NCBI GenBank assembly: GCA_017883615.1
Contig: JADGNF010000006.1
Span: 1 to 59,445, forward strand
From: Candidatus Bathyarchaeota archaeon
Lineage (GTDB): Archaea > Thermoproteota > Bathyarchaeia > Bathyarchaeales > Bathycorpusculaceae
Direction: 5' to 3'
DNA length: 59,445 nt
A program made the position numbers and the translations under genes. This document shows, in pieces, positions 42,156 through 51,673 of this stretch (within the stretch, counting starts at the first letter, position 1; each line of letters starts with the position of its first letter). Under the pieces are notes generated by a model. That model did no database searches. It was not told the DNA's origin and saw only the letters and a program-made list of their open reading frames with translations.

Positions 42156-45038
42156 ATGAGTTCCCATAAGCAAATCGAGGACAAGTGGCGCAGTCGTTGG
42201 GAAGCTGCCCGAGTGTTTGAGGCAGACCCTGACCCAAAGAGGGAGAAGGTTTTCGTTACTTTCCCGTATCCGTATATGAATGGGCCGTTGCATGTGGGAC
42301 ACGCATTCACCGCTTCCCGCGTCGATGTTTACGCAAGGTTCCGCCGCATGCAGGGTTACAATGTGCTGTGGCCTTGGGGTTGGCACTGGACTGGGCAGCC
42401 GCTTTTGGGAGCAAGTCAACGCGTTGCAAAGGGTGATGAAGCGTTCATTAGGGTTTTGCGTGAAGTCGATGGGGTCCCTGAAGAAGAGCTTAGAAAGTTT
42501 GTTGATCCTCTTTACATGGCTCAGTACTACACCAATGAGGGGCGTCAAATTGCGCGGCGTATCGGTTTCTCGGTGGATTGGCGGCGGGAGTTCACTACGG
42601 TTTGGCCGACTTACCAGAAGTTTATCGAGTGGCAATACGCTAACTTGCGAGAGAAAGGTTATGTGACTAAGGGTACGCATCCCGTTGTGTGGTGTCCTAA
42701 GGATAAGAGCCCAACAGGTGATCATGATCGTCAAGTTGGCGAAGGCGTCACTCCGGAAGACTACACTTTAATCAAGTACAAGTTGGACGAGCGGACTTTC
42801 TTGCCCGCGGCAACTTTTCGACCTGAAACTATCTTTGGCGTCACGAACATGTGGATTAACCCTGATGCAGAATACGTGGAAGCGTCAGTGAACGGAGAGA
42901 ACTGGATAATCAGCAAGGAAGCTGCCGAGAAACTTAAAGAGCAGGAACGAGCGATCGAAGTAAAACGCGCATTTAAAGGCAGGGAACTGATTGGGAAAAC
43001 CTTCGAGAACCCTGTGACTCACAAACGTTTTCCGATTCTTCCTGGCTGGTTTGTGGATTCAAAGACGGCCACTGGCGTGGTTTACAGTGTTCCTGCTCAT
43101 GCACCGTTTGACTGGTTGGCTTTGCGGGACTTGCAGCGGAATCCTGCGGCGCTGAAGGAATTTGGTGTGGATGCGGAGGTGGTTTTGGCGATTAAGCCGA
43201 TTTCGCTCATCAAAGTGGAAGGGTACGGAGATTTTCCAGCTGTTGAAATTGTGGAACAGATGGGCATTAAAGATCAGCATGACCCGAAAGCCGACGAGGC
43301 TACAAAAGTGCTCTACAAAAAAGAGTTCCACGGTGGTGTCCTCAAAGATAATTGTGGCGACTACTCCGGGAAGACTGTTAGGGAAGTTAAAGACGCGCTC
43401 ATCCGCGACTTCAAGAGCATAGGCGTTGCTGACAGCATGTATGACTTGCCTGAACCCGTATCTTGCCGCTGCATGACCCCTTGCGTTGTGAAGGTTCTTA
43501 GTGACCAGTGGTTCCTGAATTATTCTGACGCGGCTTGGAAGGCTCAGGCGAAAGCGGCTGTGGCGCAGATGCACATTTATCCAGAAACAGCCAAACCTTG
43601 GTTTGTCACCGTAATTGACTGGCTTAAAGAGTGGGCTTGCGCTAGGACGACGGGTTTTGGGACGCCGCTGCCTTGGGGTAAAGGATGGATTATCGAGACC
43701 CTAAGCGATAGCACGTTGTACATGGCTTTCTATACAGTCAACAAACATATCCGCCAAAATGACATAAAGCCTGAATCCCTTACAAGGGAAGTTTTCGACT
43801 ACATTTTCCTCGGCAAAGGCGACCGATCAGAACTCAGCAAGGTCAGCAGCATTAACATCGAGTTGCTTAACGCGATGCGAGAAGAGTTTTTGTACTGGTA
43901 CCCACTGGACCTTCGTAACAGCGCTAAAGAACTTGTGCCTAACCACCTTACTTTCTGCATATTCCACCACGCCGCCATGTTCCCACCTGAGCTTTGGCCC
44001 CGCGCCATGGGCGTAAATGGCATGCTCATGATTGAGGGCAAGCAGATGCACAAATCCAAAGGCAACTTCATCACAATGAAGGGCGCAGTCGACAAGTACG
44101 GCGCCGACGCCACACGGTGCGCGTTGCTGCTGGGCGCTGAAGGTATGGATGACCCAGATTGGCGGGCAGAAAACGTCGCTGATATCCGGGGTAAATTTGA
44201 GGGGCTCTTAGGTTTCGCCGGTGGAATCCTCGCTGCACACAAAGATCCCAAGGTCACGTCGTTGGAGCGTTGGTTGGAGAGCAGGTTGCAGCGACGCATT
44301 TCTGAAGTTACGGTGGGGCTTGAGGAGTTGAAAACTCGCACTGCCTTGCAGGCTGCCTTGTTTGATACGTGGAATGATATCCGTTATTACATTCAGAGGT
44401 GCGGGAAAGCGGATTCGGCAACTTTGAATCAGGCGGTGAAGGTTTGGCTTAAGCTTTTGGCGCCGTTTGCGCCTTACTTGTGTGAGGAGCTTTGGAGCCA
44501 AAGTGGAGAGTCGGGTTTCATCAGCGTTGCCGCTTGGCCAAAACTTGATGGAACAAAAGTGGATGTTGAAGCGGAGGAGCGGGAAAATTTCATCGCTGAC
44601 ATTATCGAGGACACGCTCAACATTTTACGAGCTACCAAGATATCGCCGAAACGCGTATGTTTCTATACTGCTGCTCCTTGGAAGTGGCTGGTCTACCAAA
44701 AAGTATTGGAGAAAGCAGCTTTGGCCGAAACGAAGATGAACGAAGTTATGAAGGCGATTGCCGCTGACCCAGCTTTGAAGCCACATATGAAGGAAGCCGC
44801 CGGTTTGGTGCCAAGAGTAATGAAGACTCTCACTAAGCTGCCTACGGAGCGGAAAACGAACCTGCAGAAGTTTGGTGCCTTACCTGAGCAGGAAATCGTG
44901 CAAAGTGCAGCAGTTTTTCTCAAAGATCGCTTTAATGCGGAAGTTTCGGTGTTTAATGAAGAAGATAAAGAACGCTACGACCCTAAGCAGCGTGCAGTTA
45001 TGGCGATGCCTATGCAGCCAGCTATTTTCATAGAGTAG
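42156..45038 (+). CDS. leuS: Leucyl-tRNA synthetase, archaeal type
   Basis: 960 residues. PYMNGPLHVGHAFT is the HIGH-type motif; the connective editing domain follows (ATFRPETIFGVTN is its threonine-rich region). The KMSKS site reads QMHKSKGNF, with only the second Lys and Ser kept, where archaeal LeuRS normally have KMSKSKGN. The C-terminal part holds the anticodon-binding helices and a long archaeal tail. It charges tRNA-Leu and edits mischarged products. The start is ATG 42156. Confidence 0.95.
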   Translation: MSSHKQIEDKWRSRWEAARVFEADPDPKREKVFVTFPYPYMNGPLHVGHAFTASRVDVYARFRRMQGYNVLWPWGWHWTGQPLLGASQRVAKGDEAFIRVLREVDGVPEEELRKFVDPLYMAQYYTNEGRQIARRIGFSVDWRREFTTVWPTYQKFIEWQYANLREKGYVTKGTHPVVWCPKDKSPTGDHDRQVGEGVTPEDYTLIKYKLDERTFLPAATFRPETIFGVTNMWINPDAEYVEASVNGENWIISKEAAEKLKEQERAIEVKRAFKGRELIGKTFENPVTHKRFPILPGWFVDSKTATGVVYSVPAHAPFDWLALRDLQRNPAALKEFGVDAEVVLAIKPISLIKVEGYGDFPAVEIVEQMGIKDQHDPKADEATKVLYKKEFHGGVLKDNCGDYSGKTVREVKDALIRDFKSIGVADSMYDLPEPVSCRCMTPCVVKVLSDQWFLNYSDAAWKAQAKAAVAQMHIYPETAKPWFVTVIDWLKEWACARTTGFGTPLPWGKGWIIETLSDSTLYMAFYTVNKHIRQNDIKPESLTREVFDYIFLGKGDRSELSKVSSINIELLNAMREEFLYWYPLDLRNSAKELVPNHLTFCIFHHAAMFPPELWPRAMGVNGMLMIEGKQMHKSKGNFITMKGAVDKYGADATRCALLLGAEGMDDPDWRAENVADIRGKFEGLLGFAGGILAAHKDPKVTSLERWLESRLQRRISEVTVGLEELKTRTALQAALFDTWNDIRYYIQRCGKADSATLNQAVKVWLKLLAPFAPYLCEELWSQSGESGFISVAAWPKLDGTKVDVEAEERENFIADIIEDTLNILRATKISPKRVCFYTAAPWKWLVYQKVLEKAALAETKMNEVMKAIAADPALKPHMKEAAGLVPRVMKTLTKLPTERKTNLQKFGALPEQEIVQSAAVFLKDRFNAEVSVFNEEDKERYDPKQRAVMAMPMQPAIFIE

Positions 45039-45040
45039 CC

Positions 45041-45070
45041 TCTTTAACCTCTTTTTCCTTTTTTGGAAGA
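45041..45070 (+). terminator. T-rich tract after leuS
   Basis: CTTTAACCTCTTTTTCCTTTTTTGG starts a few bases after the leuS stop and contains two runs of five or six T. It also lies in the converging gap with the small zinc-ribbon gene. Confidence 0.4.
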
Positions 45071-45087
45071 TAACTTTTTATTTCCTC

Positions 45088-45354
45088 TTACGGAACAGCC
45101 ACAATTTTAGGCGGGTTCTTCTTTTCTCCTTCATTCTTAGTTTCATTAGTTCCGCAGGCGAAGCAATAGTATTTTCCTTCAACTTCGTAGAATCTGCCCG
45201 AGACTTCTCCGACTCGTCTGTTACAAGTTGTGCATGGGACGGCTCTGTTTGTTTCGTTGACAATCAAAGTGATTGGTTCTTCTTGGTCCGACTCAAACTG
45301 TTGCCTCCGAAAAGGATTCGTTTTTGAAACGAAAAATGAATAGTCCCAATCCAC
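45088..45354 (-). CDS. Zinc-ribbon protein
   Basis: 88 residues from GTG 45354, five bases after AAGGTGA (which contains the alternative GTG 45363). VPCTTCNRRVGEVSGRFYEVEGKYYCFACGTNE has two CxxC pairs 19-25 residues apart that should hold one zinc. It begins DWDYSFFVSKTNPFRR and ends with a K/P-rich tail. No family recognised. It converges with leuS. Confidence 0.65.
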   Translation of the reverse strand: MDWDYSFFVSKTNPFRRQQFESDQEEPITLIVNETNRAVPCTTCNRRVGEVSGRFYEVEGKYYCFACGTNETKNEGEKKNPPKIVAVP

Positions 45355-45363
45355 GTTTTTCAC

Positions 45364-45672
45364 CTTTCTCTAATTGAGACAAAACGTTTATCACATGATT
45401 ACCTTAAAGGCTTTTCCCAAATCAGTCTTAATGATTCCTTAACCTTCTGCAAGTCGTCTTTTCAGCGAAATCATCGTCTTTCAGGCTTGTTTGCGAATGT
45501 GGTTTTCTATTGTTTTTCTTTTCTGCCGGTCAATTCTTTTACGGTTGAATTCTTAGAGTGGAGTCAGTTAATGGGGTGTTCTTTCATTCAGTCTAATAAG
45601 CTTGGCGACTTTGTCCTTTCAACCATAATTATTAATAAGCCGAAACAACAACCATGATACCTCCTTGCAGAA
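45364..45672. other. Gene-free gap
   Basis: T-rich runs, no credible frame, and no promoter that can be assigned with confidence except the A/T-rich bases just upstream of the radical SAM gene at 45682. Nothing else seen. Confidence 0.4.
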
Positions 45673-45681
45673 GTGAACAGG

Positions 45682-47253
45682 ATGGCTAATAGTATTCCAG
45701 GCACGAAAATAGTGCTTACCGCGTCAGCAACAGAAATGAGCGAATTCGGCAACAGCCAATTCATTGCCTTTGTAGGCGGGTTCGCAAGTGGACCCGTTCC
45801 AAAGTGGCTCATAAGAAAATACCTTTATCCGCCAATTGAACGGACAGCTGAAGGTAGAGCCAAAGTTGCTCCCTATGGACTTAGGAAGGTTGAAGCTATC
45901 CTTCTCGAAAACGGTTTTTCTGATCAAGATGTTGCCGTTGTGCACCCTGCAGATTTGGACAAGTTTGTGGGTCCAAACACGAAGGTTGTAGGCATCAGTA
46001 GCATGGATCCAACTGGCATGGGTTATGTCAGCAAGACTTATTCGTCGCTGGTCGGCGGTGGGCAACCCATGAATGCCGTCGAGTTCAAAGCGCTTGTGAA
46101 TCATCCTGCTATACGCGAGTACAAGCCCAAAGTTATTGTTGGCGGATTCGGTAGTTGGCAGCTGGAACGCAAGCATCTCACTCGTGATTATGGTGTAAAC
46201 TGCTTGGTTTCGGGTCCTGGGCAAGAGGGGATTCTGCAAGTTTTCAAGAAAGCTCTCTCTGGGGAGCCTTTGCCGCAGCGAGTGAAGTCTCCGGCTAAAC
46301 CTGATGAAGAGTTTCCTTTGATTAAGCATGCGGCTATTCATGGGGCTGTGGAAATCAGTAAGGGCTGCGGGCGAAACTGTCAGTTCTGCACGCCGACGGT
46401 GTTGCGCAAAGTGGATTCGCCACTTGAGCAAGTTGTAAAGGAAGTGGAATTAACCGCTGGAGAATGCGGCGAGAAGGGCACGAATATCACGTTGGTGACG
46501 GAGGATCTTTTCCTCTATGGTGCTAAAGACAAGACGTTTGTACCCAACGAGGAAGCAGTTATCAGTCTTGTCAAGAGCGTTGCGTCTGTTCCAAATGTGA
46601 AGGCTATTCAGCCGAGCCACATGTCACTTGCTCCAGTTGTTTGCAAACCAAACATGATTAAGCAGGTTGCTGAAGTCCTTCTCGAGCACAGCTGGTACAA
46701 TCATAACGGCAAAAAGATTGTTACTGGAGAAACCGGCATCGAAACTGGCAGCGTACGTTTGATGCGTAAGTACATGGCCGGTAAAATGTTGCCCTACAAA
46801 CCTGAGGAGTGGCCAGAGATCGTGAAGCAGGCTTTTGGCATCCTTAACGATAATGATTGGTATCCGTTGGCAACCTTAATTGTTGGTTTGCCTGATGAAA
46901 CTGAAGCTGATGTTGCGGATACTTTGTCTCTTATGGATGACTTGAAGGACTTTAACGCGTTTTATGTGCCGCTGTTTTTTGTTCCTTTGGACGATTGCTT
47001 GCTTATGAATAGGCAAGGTGCTGAATTGGATTCGTTGACCAAGATGCGGTGGGAGTTCTTGACGCGTTGCTGGGAGTACAACGTGCGGATTTGGCGTGGG
47101 ACATTCTTGGGCAACAGGATTACTAACCCGACGCTTTTGAAGGCGGTTAACAATGCAGCGATTCCGGTTGCGGCGAAAATTGCGCAGAAATTCTATGATT
47201 TGACAGGCGGCGAGGAAATCGGAAACGTAATTTGGAAACTTGCAAACGCCTAG
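45682..47253 (+). CDS. B12-binding-domain radical SAM protein
   Basis: 523 residues from ATG 45682 (GTG 45673 possible). A cobalamin-binding-type Rossmann domain (about 70-195, VVGISSMDPTG, KVIVGGFGSWQL) precedes a radical SAM domain with CGRNCQFC, ETGIETGSVRLMRKY and LIVGLPDETEAD. Class B methylases and related enzymes of this type move methyl groups to unreactive carbons or phosphinates, or make lipid head-group changes. The first domain lacks the classical DxHxxG, so the cobalamin may bind base-off. Standalone, so the substrate is unknown. Confidence 0.85.
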   Translation: MANSIPGTKIVLTASATEMSEFGNSQFIAFVGGFASGPVPKWLIRKYLYPPIERTAEGRAKVAPYGLRKVEAILLENGFSDQDVAVVHPADLDKFVGPNTKVVGISSMDPTGMGYVSKTYSSLVGGGQPMNAVEFKALVNHPAIREYKPKVIVGGFGSWQLERKHLTRDYGVNCLVSGPGQEGILQVFKKALSGEPLPQRVKSPAKPDEEFPLIKHAAIHGAVEISKGCGRNCQFCTPTVLRKVDSPLEQVVKEVELTAGECGEKGTNITLVTEDLFLYGAKDKTFVPNEEAVISLVKSVASVPNVKAIQPSHMSLAPVVCKPNMIKQVAEVLLEHSWYNHNGKKIVTGETGIETGSVRLMRKYMAGKMLPYKPEEWPEIVKQAFGILNDNDWYPLATLIVGLPDETEADVADTLSLMDDLKDFNAFYVPLFFVPLDDCLLMNRQGAELDSLTKMRWEFLTRCWEYNVRIWRGTFLGNRITNPTLLKAVNNAAIPVAAKIAQKFYDLTGGEEIGNVIWKLANA

Positions 47254-47567
47254 CTCTTCTTTCTTTTTCTAACAATTCTCTTTTGAGTCTTCAATTTTCA
47301 TTAACACTCCTAAGTCTCATAGATGCTTTTTTTTCGTTCGCATCAAGGCGTTAAGGGGTTTACACGTTTCATAAGCGTCGAAGCGGGCTTAATGCTTTTC
47401 ATGATTTCTGTGAGTGCTGCGTTTCTCACTGCTGTAACGTTGAATTGGATTGCGGCGTTCCATCTGTGAGTTATGGTGTTTTGTATTTGGAGCGCGGTTG
47501 ACGCGACCAATAACGTTTGTGATGTTGATTTAGATGTTTTCGATCCGTTGCGAGCAGAGTTCACTAA
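47254..47567. other. Gene-poor gap with an unassigned minus-strand frame
   Basis: Between the B12 radical SAM gene and the trpA remnant. A minus-strand frame (47343-47564, GTG start) encodes about 73 residues of helix-rich text (LLVASTALQIQNTITHRWNAAIQ, ALTEIMKSIKPASTLMKRVNPLTP) and could be a real small gene or the end of a decayed one; no family or ribosome site is seen. T-rich text follows the radical SAM stop. Confidence 0.3.
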
Positions 47568-47759
47568 GAAGCTGGGGCGGTTGGGTTTGGGATTTCAAAA
47601 TCTGAGCATGTGCAGCGTGTGATTGCGGCTGGGGCTGATGGGGTTATTGTGGGGAGCGCTTTTGTGAATATTATTGCCAGAAACCCAGCTGATCAAAACA
47701 AGATGCTGTTGGAGCTTGAGGAGACGGCGCGTAAACTCAAAGAAGGCGCCAAACATTAA
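47568..47759 (+). pseudogene. trpA: Tryptophan synthase alpha, C-terminal remnant
   Basis: Reads [35 protein letters not shown], then [17 protein letters not shown] and TAA. This is the TrpA C-terminal barrel end ([20 protein letters not shown]). A stop lies at the 5' edge (TAA 47565) and the other four fifths of the gene is missing. It sits next to the G-tract repeat block, and the last codons include GGCGCCAAACAT, which is repeated at 48128. Confidence 0.8.
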
Positions 47760-47763
47760 GCCT

Positions 47764-48139
47764 ACCTGTTGCGATTTTTCTTCTATACCCCCCTTATTTA
47801 AAGGCGCCAAACGTCCGCTAGCCGCCGGCAAATAAGCTAACGTTTCCGACATACCCATATCCCTCCTCTTGCTCCACGGCAACCTACCCCCCTCTACAAA
47901 TAGCCACAAACCAACCAAGAAAACCTGGTCAACAGATTTGCTTTCTGGATCTCTTGCGTGCAGAGACCTACCCCTCCCTTATATAAAAGCCAAAAATATT
48001 CCGGGTCTCAGCAAACAAGCCACATCTGTGCCCAACCTTCTCTTCCTTACCTTTTTCGAACATGGTTTTGGCTTGTTTTCCAACCAATAGCGACCCCTCC
48101 TCTCTTTTCTGCATACATTGAATATTAGGCGCCAAACAT
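47764..48139 (-). repeat. G-tract repeat block (minus strand) framed by GGCGCCAAAC repeats
   Basis: Minus-strand sequence holds several G tracts: GGGGGGTATAG with AAAAATCGCAACAGGT (47793-47764), GAGGGGGGTAGG near 47895, GGGAGGGG near 47973 and GGAGGGG near 48095. The first is shared with 24000-24028. GGCGCCAAAC occurs at 47745, 47803 and 48128, so the segment lies between direct repeats. TTATATAA is next to one G tract (about 47978). No credible gene; the frames across it are compositional. Confidence 0.6.
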
Positions 48140-48252
48140 GAATTGAGAAATTGGCGACACTTTCACAGGCTGACGTGTATCCATTGCTAGTTAAAGTACC
48201 TAAAAACATCATAAAAGAACAATATGTGAGTCGAAGCAAGCAAGAAGCAAAC

Positions 48253-50577
48253 TCAGTTGAAAGGGAATTGAACGATGAATTTGGTTCCTCTTCCTTGCTC
48301 GCTTTCAAAGAATATTTCGCCGTCCTGCGCCTCCACTAACCGCTTCACCACCGCCAACCCGAAGCCTTGACCTTTAGATTTGGTGGTGAAAAGAGGCGTG
48401 AACAGTTTGGCTTTTGCTTCTTCAGGGATACCTTCGCCAGTGTCTTCCACAATGATTTTTACTATGCGGTTCTCGCGTATTGCTCCAACGGTTACTTTGC
48501 CGCCGTTTGGCATTGCTTGCACCGCATTCTGAATCAAATTTGTGAGGATCCGTTTAAGCATGGTTGAGTCAGCTGTCAACGGAGGCAAACTTTCCACATT
48601 AGATAATTTGATCTGGATGTTTTCCGGAATCGCAACCATAGCTAAGGATTCTTTAATTGAGCCCCCAACGTTAACGGTTTCTCTCTTTGGAATAAGAGGT
48701 CGGGCGAAATCTTGGAGATCCGCCACAATCTTGTTAATGTAGAACACGTTTTTCTCAATGCTGTCAATGCTTTCGTTCAAATTACTTTTTTGTTCGCCAT
48801 TAGGCAACACAGAAATGTCGCTTTTCGCTAAGAACAACTCGCTCGTTATAGCCTGCAAAGGGTTCCGGATATCATGTCCCACCATGCCCGCAGTTTGACC
48901 TATAGTAGCTAACCTTTCCACATCCTTAAGTTTTTTAGCCCTCTCCTCAGCAAGAGCTTCCATGCTGCAAGCGTACTCTTCCACTTCAGCCGCTTTGTCT
49001 TCAAGTTTCACCTGCAGCTCCGTTTGGTTCGCCAAAGACTTAGCTAACTTGAGGTTGCTGTAGCTCAGCTTAGAAATCAGGTCAGACCACTTCGAGTAAA
49101 ACGTCATGAGGTTTTCGATTTTTTCTCTACTGAACTTTGGAACCCGGTCGAAGGCCGCAAGATAATCTTCTTGGACAAACTCGTACTTCTCTGCTTGAGC
49201 TTTGAACAGGTTTCTATCGACTTTTTCGTCTTTGAAAAAGAACTGGCCGAAAAACACGTTAGCAACATGCTTGCCACCAATGACCAACGGCGTGACTACG
49301 TCCCACAAGTTGTTTTTGCATTTGTAAAGTCGAATTTCTCCTTGTTTAACTCCGCTAGAAAGTTCAAGATCGCTTTCTACACAGTTTTTGCAGGTTTCAG
49401 GGTTAGCCCTATGAAATTTTGTGCAGATATCTTGCCAACCTGTGCCAACAAGCACTTTTCCTTTGAGATCGATTAAAGCAAAACCCATGTTTGTAACAGA
49501 GTGCAAATTATCCATTATCGACTGCAGAGCGATAACATCGATGATGTTGGCTAATTCTTGTTCTCCGATTTCCACATCTGGAGAAAGCACTGAGTCCAGC
49601 TTCATCTGCAACTGTTCCCCAGTTTCCCGCAACGCCTCCGACATCACTTCCCGTTCCGCAATCTCCGCCTCTAACCGGTCGTTGACCTGTGTGAGTTCCC
49701 CCGCTCGGATCTCCAAATTGGCTTCGCTCTGTTTGAGGTTGCGGAAAAGCAGTTCGTAGGGTTTGGTGAGGCCTGTTTCCACGAGTGCTCTGTAAATGAA
49801 GTAGAATGAAACCACGTTTAGCAGGTGCCCAACCATGTTGGCTATGCCGTAAACGTCAGTGTATAATGTGAAGGATAATTCGGAGGCAACTGCAAACGCC
49901 ATTGCCGCCATCAGCATCTTAAACACATTGCCGTTGAATTCCTGCCGTTTCAGGTACAAAAGACCCATCGCTGCAAGAAAGATAAAGGAAATAACGTATT
50001 CGCTGCCTACCTTAAAAGGAGTTAACCCGACCCCAGTAACGTACGCGACAGGGAAGTTTTGCCAGTAAAAAATCGAAGTTACAAACAAAACCGCCGCTAC
50101 AGAATATCCCGCGAAGACGAGGCTTGAGTGGATTTTTCTTCGCGTGAACAGCAATGGCGCAAGCAGGGAAAAAGCCAGCAGGTAACGCATGGCTATCCAC
50201 AATTGCGTGGCAACGTTTGCGTTTGCACCAATCCATGGGAAAACCTCCATGTTCTTATATGCAAATGTATGCAACAAGTCCAAACCGCCAACGAAGAGGA
50301 ATGCAATGCCGATGAAGAGAAGGTAGTTGTTGTCCATGAGTCGACGACTGTTCCATGCTATGGCAAAGGTGGTGAAAGCAATGATTATAGTAAAAACCTC
50401 CACTGAACTGTGAAAAAGTAGATAGTCCCACTGGCTCAAGTAGAACAATGCAATAAGAGTCAAAGCTCCAAAAGCAACCAAAGCGATTGTTTTTGGTGAC
50501 CCTGCTCTTTTGACTTGCTCGGTTTTCCCACTTCTGCCTTTGTTTGCGCCGTGTGATTGACTTTCCGCGGACGCCAT
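48253..50577 (-). CDS. MASE3-PocR sensor histidine kinase
   Basis: 774 residues from ATG 50577, six bases after GGAG (ATG 50589 also possible). Eight or so membrane helices in the first 270 residues match the MASE3 sensory domain. After a coiled linker a PocR ligand-binding domain follows (ICTKFHRANPETCKNC, KCKNNLWDVVTPLVIGGKHVANVFFGQFF), then HisKA with the phosphorylated His in [11 protein letters not shown], and an HATPase domain (ILTNLIQNAVQAMPNGG, DTGEGI, GQGFGLAVVKRLVEAQDG). Cys residues of PocR-like domains may bind small metabolites or metal. Partner regulator not adjacent. Confidence 0.9.
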   Translation of the reverse strand: MASAESQSHGANKGRSGKTEQVKRAGSPKTIALVAFGALTLIALFYLSQWDYLLFHSSVEVFTIIIAFTTFAIAWNSRRLMDNNYLLFIGIAFLFVGGLDLLHTFAYKNMEVFPWIGANANVATQLWIAMRYLLAFSLLAPLLFTRRKIHSSLVFAGYSVAAVLFVTSIFYWQNFPVAYVTGVGLTPFKVGSEYVISFIFLAAMGLLYLKRQEFNGNVFKMLMAAMAFAVASELSFTLYTDVYGIANMVGHLLNVVSFYFIYRALVETGLTKPYELLFRNLKQSEANLEIRAGELTQVNDRLEAEIAEREVMSEALRETGEQLQMKLDSVLSPDVEIGEQELANIIDVIALQSIMDNLHSVTNMGFALIDLKGKVLVGTGWQDICTKFHRANPETCKNCVESDLELSSGVKQGEIRLYKCKNNLWDVVTPLVIGGKHVANVFFGQFFFKDEKVDRNLFKAQAEKYEFVQEDYLAAFDRVPKFSREKIENLMTFYSKWSDLISKLSYSNLKLAKSLANQTELQVKLEDKAAEVEEYACSMEALAEERAKKLKDVERLATIGQTAGMVGHDIRNPLQAITSELFLAKSDISVLPNGEQKSNLNESIDSIEKNVFYINKIVADLQDFARPLIPKRETVNVGGSIKESLAMVAIPENIQIKLSNVESLPPLTADSTMLKRILTNLIQNAVQAMPNGGKVTVGAIRENRIVKIIVEDTGEGIPEEAKAKLFTPLFTTKSKGQGFGLAVVKRLVEAQDGEIFFESEQGRGTKFIVQFPFN

Positions 50578-50749
50578 GTAAATCTCCAATGTGATAGTTC
50601 TTTGTTAAAGGGCCTTAAAAACAATGTTGACCGTTCAGAGAAAAATAATTTTAACTCAGCGTTGTGTTTTAGGCTTTCAGGATAAAAAGAAGCTTTATCT
50701 CTGTAAGAGTGTAACCACTAGTTAGAATCGTTTCAGGTGCGAGTCACCC

Positions 50750-51673
50750 TTGAACAACAACTTGTTAACAGTAAACATAGCAGGATTGAAGCTGCAGAAC
50801 CCGACTGCCTTAGCCTCGGGGATATTGGGGTACACAGGGGATTCCTTCAAATTCGTGGAGGAAAGCGGCGCGGGGGCAATCGTTACCAAATCTGTCGGTG
50901 TTTCGCCTCGGGTGGGTTACTCAAACCCAACCGTGGTCCAAGCGAAAAGTGGCTTAATTAATGCAGTTGGCTTGCCTAACCCGGGTATAAATGAATACAC
51001 TGAGGAGCTTAAATACGCGAAATCCGTCCTGAAAGTGCCGCTTATTGTGAGCGTTTTCGGCTATACCTCAGAAGAATACGCTTTGGTCGCAGTGAAAGCA
51101 GCCGAGGCAGGCGCAGATGCTGTGGAACTTAACGTCTCATGCCCTCACGTGAAGTATACCGGCTCTGAGATTGGGCAAAACCCTAAGCTGCTAACAGACG
51201 TCGTCTGTGCTGTTAAATCAGCCGTCCAGAAACCCGTTATCGTTAAGCTGTCGCCTAACGTTACCGACATTGTAGAGTTGGGGAAAGCCGCGGTCAAAGC
51301 GGGGGCCGATGCCCTCACTGTAATTAATACGGTCCGCGCCTTAGCTATCGACGTAGAAACACAGGAACCAATCCTGAGCAACGTCCGAGGTGGCTTATCG
51401 GGACCCGCTATTAAACCCATCGCCGTTCGATGCGTCTACGACATTTTTGAGGCGCTACCTAAAACGCCTATCTTTGGCTGCGGAGGCGTGTCTGATTGGA
51501 GGGACGCCTTAGAATTCTTCCTCGCTGGCGCCTCAGCCGTACAAGTTGGTACGGCAATCGCTTTCGAGGAACCCGCAGTTTTTGAAGCTATCAACAAAGG
51601 AGTAACCGCATACTTGAAACGGAAAGGATATGGAAGTGTCAAAGAAATTGTCGGCCTATCTCACCAAGCTTAA
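50750..51673 (+). CDS. pyrD: Dihydroorotate dehydrogenase, class 1B catalytic subunit
   Basis: 307 residues from TTG 50750 (AGGTG ten bases upstream). FMN-dependent TIM barrel: NPTALASGILGYTGDSF, SPRVGYSNPTVVQ, NVSCPHVKYTGSEIG with the catalytic Cys, KLSPNV, NTVRALAIDVE and GGLSGPAIKPIAVR. Oxidises dihydroorotate to orotate in pyrimidine synthesis and passes electrons to PyrK. It overlaps pyrK by 44 bases, so they are translated together. Confidence 0.95.
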   Translation: MNNNLLTVNIAGLKLQNPTALASGILGYTGDSFKFVEESGAGAIVTKSVGVSPRVGYSNPTVVQAKSGLINAVGLPNPGINEYTEELKYAKSVLKVPLIVSVFGYTSEEYALVAVKAAEAGADAVELNVSCPHVKYTGSEIGQNPKLLTDVVCAVKSAVQKPVIVKLSPNVTDIVELGKAAVKAGADALTVINTVRALAIDVETQEPILSNVRGGLSGPAIKPIAVRCVYDIFEALPKTPIFGCGGVSDWRDALEFFLAGASAVQVGTAIAFEEPAVFEAINKGVTAYLKRKGYGSVKEIVGLSHQA

